From Blepharisma japonicum (lineage: Eukaryota > Ciliophora > Heterotrichea > Heterotrichida > Blepharismidae): DNA of 64,000 bases. The notes beneath the pieces are model-generated. The model did no database searches. It was not told the DNA's origin and was given only the letters and a program-made list of their open reading frames with translations. Positions 9,449-19,656 of the stretch are shown in pieces. Each line of letters opens with the position of its first letter. Position 1 is the stretch's first letter. The stretch spans positions 310,001-374,000 of the forward strand of contig CATKHK010000028.1 of NCBI GenBank assembly GCA_949751835.1, written 5' to 3'. Both the position numbers and the translations under genes were made by a program.

Positions 9449-10660
9449 TTATGCACTTCTAGGCTCACTTCTTGGGGTTGAATTGTTGGATTCTTCTTTC
9501 ATTCTTTCATCTCTTTTGCTATAAAGGCTTGGATTATCTTTTAGACCATCTATAATTGTTTGAAGTTTTTGCTTGATTTCTTTAACAGTTTTTTTGGAGT
9601 TTTTTATTTTATTGAAAATCCCAAGTGCTTTGTTAAAATAAGTCTGCGCTTCTGCATATCGATTCAATATCATCAAAATCGTTCCAATAACCTTCAAATC
9701 CTTTCCATATTGCTGGCTATTCTCCCCATGTAAAGATTTATCCACCTCTTCAAGCTCATAGCATTCTTGAAGTGCTTCTTCATATTCTTCTGCTTTAAGT
9801 AGCAGCATGCATATGCTTCTTTTTACTTTAGCTGTGCTTTTATGTATCATACTATGATTATGTTCATAAATATGCTTTGCATTCCTTAAAGCGTCCAGAG
9901 CTTCAGGATAATTATTAGAATCTTGAAGTCACTGAGACAATTTTAAGGCTACTTCTGCTGTAGCATCTGTATGCATATCAAGCTCGCCCATTAGGTTTAA
10001 CGCTCGCTTTTGAGTATCAATTGCATTATTTAGGTCGTTTTGTTTTTTATAAACTTTGGCCATATCGATATAAATTTGTGTTAATGATTCATGCTTCATC
10101 CCGAAGTGCTTTTCATGAAGTTCCCAGACTGTAGTTAGGCAGTCTAAAGCTTTGGCATAGTCTTTTTTCTTGCTTCATACTTGGGATAAGGTAGAATATA
10201 TTCGAGAGTTAGATAAATGATCTTCTCCTAACATTGCTTTATTCATTTTAAGTGCTTTCTCTAGAAGGCTTAAAGAGTCATCAGTTCCTCCAGCTTCAAG
10301 ATAGCATTTGCCTAATAGTGTTAAAATATGGGTATGATAAGGTTTAGATTCTTCATCTTCATTAAGTAGTTGGCCATTATAGCTCAAAGCTGTCGTTAAG
10401 TGCTCTAAAGCTTGTTCAAAATATTGATTATTAAGATAGCTCTCACCTAAATTTGTATGGGCTTCGACCAAATTAGATTTCGGACGGTTATGTACATTTA
10501 CTAAAACTTTGCATAATGCCAGTTGGTGGATTCTCGCTTGGATGACTCCTTCTCTGTCGCCTATTTCTTCTCGATCTTTCACGTGATTACCAAGATTTCT
10601 ATTTTCTTCTTCCAGCTCAGCACAGATTCTATCTGAAATACTCATAGGATTCTCTTCCAT
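9449..10660 (-). CDS. Tetratricopeptide (TPR) repeat protein
   Basis: A 403-residue protein made almost wholly of paired helices of the TPR type. I count about seven repeats, among them AHTNLGESYLNNQYFEQALE, LTLLGKCYLEAGGTDDSLSL, YIDMAKVYKKQNDLNNAID and VIGTILMILNRYAEAQTYFN. The arrangement, with repeats of about 42 residues, resembles kinesin light chain-like TPR proteins. The first 60 residues form a polar helix and the last 25 are Ser- and Arg-rich. Two TGA codons inside repeats (in STLSQVWSKKKDY and KLSQWLQDSNNY) must be Trp. It is presumably a protein-protein adaptor; the partner is unknown. Reading with the standard code would give two separate fragments. Confidence 0.85.
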
Positions 10661-11104
10661 CTTGACTATTAAATATATATCCTCAACTAAGAAACTGGCT
10701 TTCTAGAAAAGCAAGATCAATAAGTTTGAAAATGTTTAGGTATCATCTAGATTTTAAAAATGAGAATAAATTAAATTTAAAGCTCTAGAAAAAAATATAC
10801 TTTTTGGCTAAGAGATTTAATTTAAATTAAGATAAAATAAAATGATTTAAAACTTTATTATGAAATCTCAAGAAATATTGAATGCCATAAGTCATCCCTT
10901 GCAGCCCTTAGCTCACTATAAGTTTCCTTTATATTTCAATTCACTTTCAATATTTATACAAAAATCATAAAAAATACTTTCTGTCACAATTAAAATCTGA
11001 CTATATCTTCCACACACTCTAATCCTTTGTTTATATAAAGCTACTTCTTAACGTATGCCTTTATAGCTAAACTAGTCATATATGGCCATTCTTAATATTT
11101 AGCA
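10661..11104. other. Divergent intergenic region upstream of RPL32
   Basis: About 440 bases between two divergently transcribed genes. It must hold both promoters, but I see no clear promoter motif. A weak frame on the minus strand (10858-11079) was examined and rejected because no standard intron joins it. Confidence 0.5.
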
Positions 11105-11506
11105 ATGGCTACTCCACTCGTTAGACAGCACAAAATTAAGAAGCACAGAAGACAATTCTGGAGATTCCAAAGTGACAAGTTCAAGAGAGTTGGCCGAAGC
11201 TGGAGACAACCTCACGGTATCGATAACAGAGTCCGCCGAAAGTACAGAGGAAATCAGGATATGCCTGGAGTCGGATTTGGAACTGATAAGACAACCAGAT
11301 TTGTCCTTCCAAACGGATTCAAAAAATTCCTCATCCATAACGAGAAAGAACTTGAGGTCCTTCTTATGCACAACAGATCATTTTGCGCAGAATTAGCCCA
11401 CTCATTAAGCACAAGAACAAGAAAGAGACTTATTGAAAGAGCAGCAGAGCTTGACATCAGAGTTACAAACGCAAGCGCTCGCTTAAGAACTGAAGAAAAG
11501 AAATAA
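11105..11506 (+). CDS. RPL32: Ribosomal protein eL32 (60S subunit)
   Basis: A 133-residue protein of normal eL32 length and composition. Typical segments are KIKKHRRQFWRFQSDKFKRV near residue 10, SWRQPHGIDNRVRRKYRG near 35 and the segment GFGTDKTTRFVLPNGFKKFL near 58. It is a structural component of the large cytosolic ribosomal subunit. The codon use is more GC-rich than in neighbouring genes, which fits high expression and explains why long shadow frames appear on both strands. No intron or TGA codon is present. Confidence 0.97.
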   Translation: MATPLVRQHKIKKHRRQFWRFQSDKFKRVGRSWRQPHGIDNRVRRKYRGNQDMPGVGFGTDKTTRFVLPNGFKKFLIHNEKELEVLLMHNRSFCAELAHSLSTRTRKRLIERAAELDIRVTNASARLRTEEKK

Positions 11507-11630
11507 GCCTAACTTTACTTCAAATAAATTTATCCCAAAAATTATGAATTAGTATTGTCTGGAGAGTTTTACTTCTTGGCAATTTAATTATTTTATATGT
11601 TAATAATTGTATATAAAATGCAAAATTTAT

Positions 11631-12017
11631 TTAGCTTTCTTGAGGCTTCATCTCAAGCTGGTTATTTTCTGTTTTTTCAGGTGAGCTTTCGGATGTTTCA
11701 GTGCTTAGGTCTCCCTCTTTTTCAAGGCTTGCTTTGAATTTTTTGTAATCCTCAACGTCAAAGTTTTCAGGCTTTTCTGGGTTTTCCTCTTCGCTATCCC
11801 CTTCAATTTCTTCAGTGTCCTCTTCTTGAGGAGCCGGTGGAGGAATGAATTCTTCGTCTTCTTCTTCATCTTGCTCAGAAAGTTTGAATACTTTTAATTG
11901 AGGCTGACACTGGTTTTCAGCTTGTAGAAGCTCTGAGTTTTGAATTTCAACTTCTGGGTCTTCTCTTTTTCTTTTAATAGCTTCTGGCTCAGTGATTTCG
12001 TGAACTTCTGTATCCAT
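11631..12017 (-). CDS. Acidic nuclear-type protein, copy A
   Basis: A 128-residue, very acidic protein. It begins MDTEVHEITEPEAIKRKRED with a short basic cluster, then has QDEEEDEEFIPPPAP near residue 50 and FDVEDYKKFKAS near 92, followed by a Ser/Glu-rich tail. The same order of elements (basic patch, DEEFxP, acidic run, FDxExYKKF, Ser/Glu tail) occurs in the gene at 16177-16572, so the two look like diverged copies. I do not know the family. A highly charged protein with a short basic patch suggests a histone-binding or chromatin role, but this is inference only. Confidence 0.75.
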   Translation of the reverse strand: MDTEVHEITEPEAIKRKREDPEVEIQNSELLQAENQCQPQLKVFKLSEQDEEEDEEFIPPPAPQEEDTEEIEGDSEEENPEKPENFDVEDYKKFKASLEKEGDLSTETSESSPEKTENNQLEMKPQES

Positions 12018-12205
12018 TTAATTATTTATAACCCGCCATATATCGCTATAACTTATGCATGCTTATTTTCATTTAAATCTCTTTTTGCTAATTATTTTTG
12101 CTTAAAATTAATTTATATTATCTATTAATGCTTAATTATTAATTTATTGCATATATTTTAACATTTTATATACAAAATAAATAAAATAAAAAGTTTTTAG
12201 CTAAA

Positions 12206-12769
12206 TTATTCTTTTTTATTTCTTGGAACTTGTTTTCTTGCATCCATATATTGATCAGTCATTTTCTTAGGAACACCAGCAAGCTCATCAATCAAAACAG
12301 TGAATTTTTGATCAATCTCTTCAAGTAATTGTTTATTGGTTTTTGAATCCGCAGAATCTTCATTCAGCATATATCTATTTTCAATAGAATCATAAAGAGC
12401 AGATCTGATATCTGAAAGACTATTAATCCCAAATATTTTCTTGAGTATTTTATAGTAAAAAGGTAGCCCACAGGTTGTATAGATTGAGGACATCAAAAAA
12501 GCTAGGCCAAAAAGCCCCGCAGCACTTCTTATTTTTAAATTAAGCATTCGTGAATGAAAGGCGCAGAATTTCTTGAAGACTGTTTGATTCAGCATTATAA
12601 ATAGAGGAATTGAAAAATAAGTCATTGTTCATATTCCTCCATAAGCAAGCCTCCTATAGGTTAGTCTAAAAGCATTGATGTCGTCTGGATTCCGCTTGAG
12701 GCTTCTGTATTTTTTGGTAATTTCTTTGGCTGCTTCTTTCATAGAAGCTTTAGTCTCTGGATCAGACAT
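12206..12769 (-). CDS. Unknown two-helix membrane protein
   Basis: A 187-residue protein starting at 12769 (MSDPETKASMKEAAKEITKK). One TGA (in YGGIWTMTYFSIPL) is Trp. Two hydrophobic segments, about residues 48-68 (MTYFSIPLFIMLNQTVF) and 82-108 (AAGLFGLAFLMSSIYTTCGL), look like membrane helices separated by a short basic loop. The C-terminal 75 residues are polar and helical, with KQLLEEIDQKFTVLIDEL. No signal peptide is visible, so both ends probably face the same side. The compact layout resembles small mitochondrial or ER membrane proteins, but I cannot name it. Confidence 0.75.
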
Positions 12770-12983
12770 GGATTAATTTGTGTAATGGCTTTTGATATTT
12801 TTTCATAGAGAATTTTATTAAAAGTAAATTTAATTAAATCGGTATTTTCAAGCCAATTTTCATTTAAATATATCATATTATCAGCTAAAATCTAAGCTGT
12901 TCTATTAAAAGAATAATGGCAGATATGTAACAGCTCATTTTATTATGCGTAATAATAATTGCTTTTAATTAAGGCCTGATATA

Positions 12984-14039
12984 ATGGAAATCATCAAAAG
13001 TCCTACCAAAAAAATCCAAATACTCCCTACTCTCAATTCAATACGATATAGATGCTCCTCAGCTATAAGAATTGCATCAAAACATATAACAAACTCTCCA
13101 GAAAGGCCAACCAAACGAAAAGTTGTTGATAATGATTTATACCTTAATAGTCCAAAAAAACCACTTTCACCAATCATGAATAAAAGCGTCGAAGAATTTC
13201 ACCCATCATATTCAATAAATGACCTTTCTCTTGGAAAATGCTTAGGAAGAGGAAAACAAGGTAGAGTCGTCCAAGCCACTTTTAGAAATAAAGAATTCGC
13301 TGTCAAAATTTTGCAAAAGGATGAAAAAAAAACTGGTGAAATCGAGTGAAAAATCCTAAATAGGCTGAAATCACCTTTTCTTGTACATAGCTATGCAAAG
13401 ATAATGGACAGTGACAATATGTATCTTCTTCTAGAGCTCATGGAAGGAGGCGATTTATTTCATCTTATTCGAAAACGTAAGCTGAATATCAAAGAAATCA
13501 CATTTATTTCTGCAGAAATTGTCTTAGCTATTGAGCATCTCCATAATCAAGGTATAATATATAGAGATTTAAAGCCTGAAAATGTAATGCTTGATGCTTC
13601 AGGACATATTAAACTTGTTGATTTTGGACTATCAAAAATTATTGACGACGATAGAGCACAGACAGCATGTGGGTCAGCTGAATATATGGCCCCTGAAATA
13701 ATTAGGAGGCAACCATATACATATAGTGCAGACTGGTGAAGCTTTGGAGTGCTCGTTTATGAGCTTTTCCATAGCCATACACCATTTAGAGGTGAGTCCA
13801 ATAAAGAAGTCTATCAAAATATCCTGAGAGGGGATATTGCATATTCTAGATCATTAGATGCTACATCAAAAGATTTTATTAGAAGTCTATTAAATTTAGA
13901 ATCAGAATACAGACTAGGAAGCTTAGAAAATGGGATTTGTGATATAAAAAATCATCCTTTTTTTAGGAAAATCGACTGGAGAGTTATCCCGGAGAGGTTA
14001 CAGTCTCCCTTGCGTGAGCATAAGCTTTGTAAAATATAG
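12984..14039 (+). CDS. AGC-family serine/threonine protein kinase
   Basis: A 351-residue kinase. After about 75 basic, probably disordered residues, the kinase domain has the glycine loop LGRGKQGRVVQA, the lysine in FAVKILQKD, IIYRDLKPENVMLD, VDFGLSK, and CGSAEYMAPEII in the activation segment, all intact. IYRDLKPEN and the CGxxEY...APEI activation segment are hallmarks of the AGC group (PKA, Akt, S6K). The N-terminus lacks a PH or cyclic-nucleotide-binding domain, and the tail after the kinase is too short for a clear hydrophobic motif. TGA encodes Trp twice, after KTGEIE and in SADWWSFGVLVYE, where kinases conserve DxWSxGV. It should be an active kinase; its substrate is unknown. Confidence 0.92.
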
Positions 14040-14066
14040 TAAATAAAAACATTGATAAATAAGCTA

Positions 14067-14741
14067 TTAATTATCATCTATAGTATTCACTATTTTATAT
14101 TCTTGATGCCTTCTATCTCTTCTTACATTTTGCACTTCTTCCTGCAGCTTTAAGCCCATTTTCTTCTCTATAGTTGACCAAGTGTTGTTTCTATAATACC
14201 ATGCAATCAGGCCAAAAAATGCCATATACATCGCTATTGAAAAATTTACGTCTCTATAGCTATCCCAAAACATTTTATGCGCTTCAGGACTGTCATTAGG
14301 ATGGAGTTTTTCTCGTTTTTTCTTCAAAAATTCCTGCCTCCTTTGCTCATAAATATTGAAATTTTCTTTTTTTTGGGTTTTTTCCCAAAACTTGTGATAC
14401 TCAGAGTCATTGATATCAAATCCGCCATATGTGGTTGATTTTTTCGTAAATGGGTCTTCATTTTTGTCCTGTCTTTCTGAGGTGCTTGAAGTCGCTGTCT
14501 GTGGGTCTACTCCATTTAATATTTTTCGATCATAGTCTTCTCTTCTTGCAGAATCGACTAAGGTTGCATATGCTTCATTAATTTCTTTAAACTTGTTGCT
14601 GTCTTTGTTTGGCATTGCATCTGGGTGATATTTTCTAGCAAGCTTGTAATATGCTGCTTTGATTTGTTGGCTGTTTGCTTCGATTGGAACATCTAGAATT
14701 TCGTAATATGTTGCGAAATATCTTAATGTTCTTCTAAGCAT
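14067..14741 (-). CDS. J-domain (DnaJ-like) membrane protein, probably mitochondrial
   Basis: A 224-residue protein. The basic start MLRRTLRYFAT suggests a mitochondrial presequence. The J domain follows directly: YYEILDVPIEANSQQIKAAY, then ARKYHPDAMP with the essential HPD, and INEAYATLVDSARREDYD. The middle is polar. One membrane helix lies near residues 178-196 (AMYMAFFGLIAWYYR), and a basic C-terminus follows. It should stimulate an Hsp70 at a membrane, most likely mitochondrial; it has no Gly/Phe-rich or zinc-finger region, so it is a type III J-protein. Confidence 0.88.
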   Translation of the reverse strand: MLRRTLRYFATYYEILDVPIEANSQQIKAAYYKLARKYHPDAMPNKDSNKFKEINEAYATLVDSARREDYDRKILNGVDPQTATSSTSERQDKNEDPFTKKSTTYGGFDINDSEYHKFWEKTQKKENFNIYEQRRQEFLKKKREKLHPNDSPEAHKMFWDSYRDVNFSIAMYMAFFGLIAWYYRNNTWSTIEKKMGLKLQEEVQNVRRDRRHQEYKIVNTIDDN

Positions 14742-14791
14742 AATCCTTATTATCCATTATTTAATTTAAAATCTTTATTTATAAAGCTTTA

Positions 14792-15541
14792 TTATAATAC
14801 ACTAAACAGCGGAGATTTGTCGTCAGTCATATCTTCTCTAAAAGCTTCTAGTTCTTCTTCTATTTCTTCAACACTTAAAATATCGCTTTCAGTTTCTGAA
14901 ATACTTCCATGTCGTTTTCCAGGCATTTCTAGCAATGCATCAACCATTTCATCATAATTTTTTACATTTGTTTTTTTCTGTACAGTATAAATGAGACTAT
15001 TATATTTTGAGTTTATATCTATTACGTTTGCAGCAGCTGAACAATCTGTAATTAGAAGCCAGTTATTGAAGCTCAGTTTAAAATTTGAAAAAAGTCTATT
15101 TAAGTGTTGTTCAAAAGGCTCCATATCATCATTCATACTCATCTTGGCTAGATAAGCTGTATAAATTGTGAGAAGTCTTGGTTTGATTGATCGATCTTCC
15201 ATTGATGCATTTTCTAATAATATTCCTCAATAGAGAATTTCAACTTGGCTTAGTAAAAGTAAGTCAGCAATTGAATTTAGCATTGAGTAGATTTTTTTGT
15301 ATGATCAAGAAGGGCCTAGATGACATTCTAATGCTATTTTTTTTAAAGATTGCTGCCTTAGATGGCTTACACCTAAAGAGTGAAATTCTCGATAAAGCTC
15401 GTTATAAATTTGCAAAAATGGAGTTTGAGGGGGAGATTTTAGGACTGCTGACTCCACAAAATCAAGTGGAGAGAACAGTGAATCACTGGAACGTATATTG
15501 CACTCAATATTTAATCCGAAGTTTCTTATTCTTGACACCAT
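14792..15541 (-). CDS. Unknown protein of 249 residues
   Basis: One continuous frame from 15541 (MVSRIRNFGLNIECNIRSSD) to 14792 once two TGA codons are read as Trp (in LGPSWSYKKIY and EILYWGILLEN). Residues 40-170 are helical and hydrophobic enough to be a folded globular domain (LLLLSQVEILYWGILLE, NNWLLITDCSAAANV). The C-terminal part is acidic (SVEEIEEELEAFREDM). I do not recognise a family. There is no signal peptide or membrane helix. The standard code would wrongly split it into two ORFs. Confidence 0.75.
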
Positions 15542-16176
15542 TTATAATTCTTTTATAAGCATGTATACACTGGCTGCTTATTTAGAAAACCGATTATAAG
15601 CAAAAATTTTAATCATTGTGGTCGTTTTCTGAAGATTTTAATTAGCATTTATGTTTTGATGGATTCATTGCATTTTGTTGGCTGTAAAATAATATTTTTG
15701 TTTAATTTTAATTGTTGAGTTCGTAAAATATAAATTAAGTTAAAAGGGAATTAATTTTTATTTCATTAAATGTTTTTGAAATAAATAGCTATTTAAAATT
15801 TTTTAAAACAGGCTACTTTGTTAAATTATTTAAATAAATAATAATATAGACTTCAATCTCGCGTTTAAATTTCAGATTTTCATTTAATTGTTTTAAATGG
15901 TAAAAAATTAAAAAAATGCTTCATTTTAGAGCAGGTTTTAATAGATTGTGCTATTAAGTTATTTGCTAATGATATAAGTGTTTTATTATTTAAAACGCTA
16001 TTAAATGGCCGAGATAGCAAGTTAATTATATTATTAATTAATGATTAATTACACACAATAAATCTATATTGTAAATCTTAATAAATAGCATTGATATGCC
16101 CTTAAATGCCAGCTAAAATTCTTAATTTCAAATAATAAATTGCTGCAGAAATTTAAAGAATAACGCCATTTCTATT
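15542..16176. other. AT-rich intergenic stretch
   Basis: About 635 bases of very AT-rich DNA between a gene start and the stop of the acidic protein. I see no gene, RNA or repeat. Confidence 0.55.
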
Positions 16177-16572
16177 TTAAGTGCTTTCTTCAGAGCCAGA
16201 TTCTTCATTTTCTTCTGATCCTTCTTGACTACTTTCAGGTTCTCCCTCTTCTTCACTTCCTTCACTTTCTTCACTTCCTTCACTTTCTTCTTCCCCGCTT
16301 TCAGAGCTTTCTGCATTCTGCCCATTATCCTGCTCTCTAAATTTCTTATATCCTTCAAAATCAAAATCCTCATCTTCCCCATGCTCTTCTTCATCAGATA
16401 AAAATGATGGTGCTTCTTCAGAGGTCTCAGAATGATTAGGAACAAATTCCTCATCAGAGACTTCAATGTCTTCATCAATAATTTTCGCTTTTTTTGCAGG
16501 CTGTGGCCCTCTTCTATCACTTCCTTGGCTTTCTCGTTTTGATGGTATTGATTCTCTGTGTTCTCCTGACAT
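16177..16572 (-). CDS. Acidic nuclear-type protein, copy B
   Basis: A 131-residue, very acidic protein that begins MSGEHRESIPSKRESQGSDR. It has a basic patch (PAKKAKIID) near residue 27, VSDEEFVPNHSE near 40, DFDFEGYKKFREQ near 72, and a tail of repeated SEGSEE-like units encoded by a short imperfect DNA repeat (around 16240-16290). The order of parts matches the protein at 11631-12017, 4 kb away on the same strand, so they look like paralogues. Its function is unknown; chromatin or histone binding is possible. The Ser/Glu repeat tail may vary in length between alleles. Confidence 0.75.
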   Translation of the reverse strand: MSGEHRESIPSKRESQGSDRRGPQPAKKAKIIDEDIEVSDEEFVPNHSETSEEAPSFLSDEEEHGEDEDFDFEGYKKFREQDNGQNAESSESGEEESEGSEESEGSEEEGEPESSQEGSEENEESGSEEST

Positions 16573-16723
16573 TAATATGTTAAATATAAGTGTGGAGCAT
16601 AGCTGGCGCTAATAAATTATTTATAAATAATTTTGAATCGGCAAAAACTCAGCTTTGTTTTTAAGAAAAGATATAAAAAGGGCATAGATCATGGCAAAGA
16701 AAATTGTTTATGAAGAAGTTTAC

Positions 16724-17503
16724 TTATTTAGCTATTTCTGCTGTAAGAGCATTCTTGGCTCCTTCCTCTTCTGGTTTTGCCTGAGTTGTAATCTCTGGGG
16801 CGTCCTTATAAAGCTCCATAAGTTTAGCTACATCGATCTTTGGCCTTTTGATAACCTTGACTTTTCTGACGTAAACGTTCTGTAGTGGGAAAATCGTGGC
16901 GCATTCCTTGACGATTCTCTTGTTAATATCAGTTCCAATCAAAACCTTGACTAAACCTTTCAAATCGTTTGACTGAGCCTCATTAGCTAAGATGTTCATC
17001 ATAGTTTTTCTGATTTGTTTAATTTGTGAGGTTTTGGCGTAGCAGGTCTTTTTGACTTGGTTGGCTCTTTTTGCGGTAAAGCCAATGCAGAACATTCTAA
17101 CTTTGAAGTTATCTTTGGTTTCAACGTCAATGTGAGCTTCAATAAGCGTCTGCCATTTTCTAAGAAGGGAACAAAGCATATCTCTGGTGAAATCTAAGCC
17201 ATAGAAATTTGTAAGACATTGTTTTCCTTGGACTTCATCAACAATAAGTTTGACTTTTCTGTAGGCAAGTTCGTCTGAATTTTGGAGGTCTGCAAGGTTA
17301 GCTTCGAAAACTCTGCCTTTAAGAGCATCACTTGCAATTTTGGTGCCTGATGTTTTGTTTACAAAAGTCTTGCCAACATTTCTTACTGTGAAGGTGGAAG
17401 GAGCTTTAACTTCGAAGACTTCTTTTTTTGAGAAAGGATCTCCGACACGTTTTTTGCCTCCTTTGCGAGCACGCGAAGCTTGCTTGTTCTTGCCCTGTGC
17501 CAT
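16724..17503 (-). CDS. RPS3A: Ribosomal protein eS1 (40S subunit)
   Basis: A 259-residue protein matching eS1 in length and sequence. Typical parts are the basic start [40 protein letters not shown] near residue 45, [21 protein letters not shown] near 82 (shortened here), and the segment [20 protein letters not shown] near 168. It belongs to the small ribosomal subunit near the mRNA exit. The codon use is GC-richer than its neighbours, as in RPL32. No TGA or intron interrupts it. Confidence 0.96.
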   Translation of the reverse strand: MAQGKNKQASRARKGGKKRVGDPFSKKEVFEVKAPSTFTVRNVGKTFVNKTSGTKIASDALKGRVFEANLADLQNSDELAYRKVKLIVDEVQGKQCLTNFYGLDFTRDMLCSLLRKWQTLIEAHIDVETKDNFKVRMFCIGFTAKRANQVKKTCYAKTSQIKQIRKTMMNILANEAQSNDLKGLVKVLIGTDINKRIVKECATIFPLQNVYVRKVKVIKRPKIDVAKLMELYKDAPEITTQAKPEEEGAKNALTAEIAK

Positions 17504-17852
17504 TTAATGTTAACCACAGCTAACATGGAGTCATAGTAATATATAACCAATTGATACAGAAATATGAAGATTTTTTAGATACACATCATTGCAGACTAAT
17601 ATTTGAGTTTTATGAGAGTTATGAAAGAATATTATATAATTAGAGAAATGTCTTGGAATCTGGCAAACTGATATTAGGCATGCGCAGTATTTTAAATCAA
17701 AAGTTATTTTCTTTAAGAAGATCATAGGTTTTTTGTGATTACAATAAATAACAGATAAAGCATATAAGAGTATCTTTGAAATCAAAATATTTTATAACAT
17801 CAATTATAAATTTTAAGCCTCAATCTTTCTTTGAAACATTATTTTATTATTT
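17504..17852. other. Short AT-rich intergenic stretch
   Basis: About 350 bases between RPS3A start and the stop of the Polo-like kinase, transcribed in the same direction. An 84-codon frame here is AT-driven and not convincing. Nothing else was seen. Confidence 0.5.
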
Positions 17853-19601
17853 TTATGCAAGTTCTTCATCCAAAGGCCCTTTATTTGGCCCATTCAGCAT
17901 ATGCGTGAGTATATCTTTTGTATATTTCAACCTCTTCGTCATTTCCTGATTCGTGCTTTCAAGTGCCGTTGCCAAAGCATAGGTCGTTCTTTCTCCTTTC
18001 TTATTCACATAAGTTACCATTCTTGTCTCACTTGATAAAATAATTTCCGTGTGATCTTGGAAATTAACCTGCACAATTTTATTAGAAAGTCTAAACATAA
18101 TTGCATGCCGAGTCCTCATCCATTTTTTGATATAAATTGGCGTTGGGTTTTCTTTTTCTTCTTCTAGCCCTGTATCTTGTTTGACATCTCCATCCAAATA
18201 GCTTCTAAAATGCTGCAGCAAGGTAATCTTTTTTTGCAGATCTTTAGGATATTCAGTTAGAGAATGCTGCACAATGATATCTTGCTTATCAGGACCTCTT
18301 CTTTCCATATAATTAAATCTATGGCCATTTGGGTCTAAAATAATTTTCGTAGAATCGTTAAAAAATACCCCAGTAGCTCCATTTGATAATAAATACCCTA
18401 AGCCGTATTTACTTGAATAATCCACCCATTTTTTCACTCACACTTCTGGGCCGTTTTGAGTTGGAATATATGAAGAACTTGCACTAGTTCTGGCTCCAAG
18501 GACTTTTCCAGTTTCTTCTTTTAGTTTTGCTGTCCTTTCTGTATTCATTAATTCATTTCTAGGGGTTCTTAATGAAGCTTTTGGGTTCAATGCTGAAGGT
18601 GTGGTATCAGAAAATCTTTGGGTTGCTGAAGAAGTTTGCTGGGCATTAGGCATAAATTGCCGCAAATAAGAAACAGATGGTGGACATGCTAAAGTGGATG
18701 CTGGGAGCAGCTTAGGAACTGTATATCCTTGATGGAAAAATTCATGGGCCACAATTTCATCAAGAGTTGGCCTCTTTGCTGGGTCATTTACAAGAATTCT
18801 AGTAATTAAGCTTTTACTTGACTCACTTAGTGGCACATGGTCAGGAAAAGAATAAGCGTTCATTTTAATGCGACGGTATGTAGTTTTTACGTCAGAGGTC
18901 TCAAATGGAGGCTTTCCTACTAATAATGTATATGTAATAACCCCTAAAGACCAAATATCAACTTCATAAGAATGCCCTGTCTTCCCATCAAGCACTTCTG
19001 GGGCTATATAGTTAGGAGTCCCACAGATGGTCTTTTTCTTCTCACCGTCATATTCCAGCTTAGCAGCCAAGCCAAAGTCACCGATTTTTATTTCCATCTT
19101 ATCAGATAGAAATAAATTCCCAAGCTTAAGGTCACGATGGATGACTTTGTGCATCTGCAAATATCTCATTGCAGAAATACACTGCAAGATATAGCACTGG
19201 ACTTCTAGCTCAGTAAGCCGTTTGCGCCTTCGAAGAAGCTCATTCATAGTTTGATTTGAACATAATTCGAGCAAAATATAAACGTTTTCGTTGTCTTCAA
19301 AGAAATGCTCAAAACCGACTATATTAGGATGATGTAACGCCCTATGAATTTTAATTTCTGACATCAGTTTTTGCTTTGCGCGACTTTTTTGAAGTGACTC
19401 CTTCGGCACTATCTTTGCTGCTGTTACCTTTCGAGTTTCTAAGTTTGAAAACTCGTAAACACGAGCAAAGCCACCCTTGCCTAGGAATCTTCCTTTGGAA
19501 TATCTACGCATGGCTACTTCTCCGTTAGTCTTAACTATTTTTTCTTCTATAGTAGTTGCTGACTCTCCATCTTCATGGTTTCTGCCTGACTTGCTATCCA
19601 T
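17853..19601 (-). CDS. PLK: Polo-like kinase with polo boxes
   Basis: A 582-residue mitotic-type kinase. The kinase domain (about residues 33-290) has the loop FLGKGGFARVYEF, VIHRDLKLGNLFL, GDFGLAAKL and CGTPNYIAPEVLDGKTGHS, typical of PLK1-like enzymes. After a Ser/Thr-rich linker, the first polo box begins WVKKWVDYSSKYGLGYLLSN and FNDSTKIIL, and the second lies near residues 480-560 (AIMFRLSNKIVQVNFQDHTE). Polo boxes bind phosphorylated partners. TGA is Trp just before VKKWVDYS, at the border of the linker and polo box, so the standard code would cut the protein in two. Expected to act at centrioles or basal bodies and in division. Confidence 0.95.
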
Positions 19602-19656
19602 AAAATATTAATTATGATTAATCTATTTATATATCTGCAATCCAAATGATTTATAA

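Noticed and set aside
10858-11079. Possible two- or three-exon small gene upstream of RPL32 (GRYSQILIVTESIFYDF, then ELRAARDDLWHSIFLEIS)
   Set aside because: Joining the parts needs GTATAAATATTGAAAG as an intron, which lacks A at -6 and TAG, and the first exon also needs a non-standard 20-nt intron.
11172-11457. Overlapping ORFs on both strands inside RPL32
   Set aside because: They are shadows created by the GC-rich codon use of this ribosomal protein gene.
16128-16520. Lys-rich ORF of 130 codons overlapping the acidic protein
   Set aside because: It is an out-of-frame shadow of the Glu/Ser repeats of the gene at 16177-16572.
17531-17785. 84-codon minus-strand ORF in the spacer after RPS3A
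   Set aside because: Composition is driven by AT-rich DNA, there is no domain, and it has no support from a neighbour or conserved motif.
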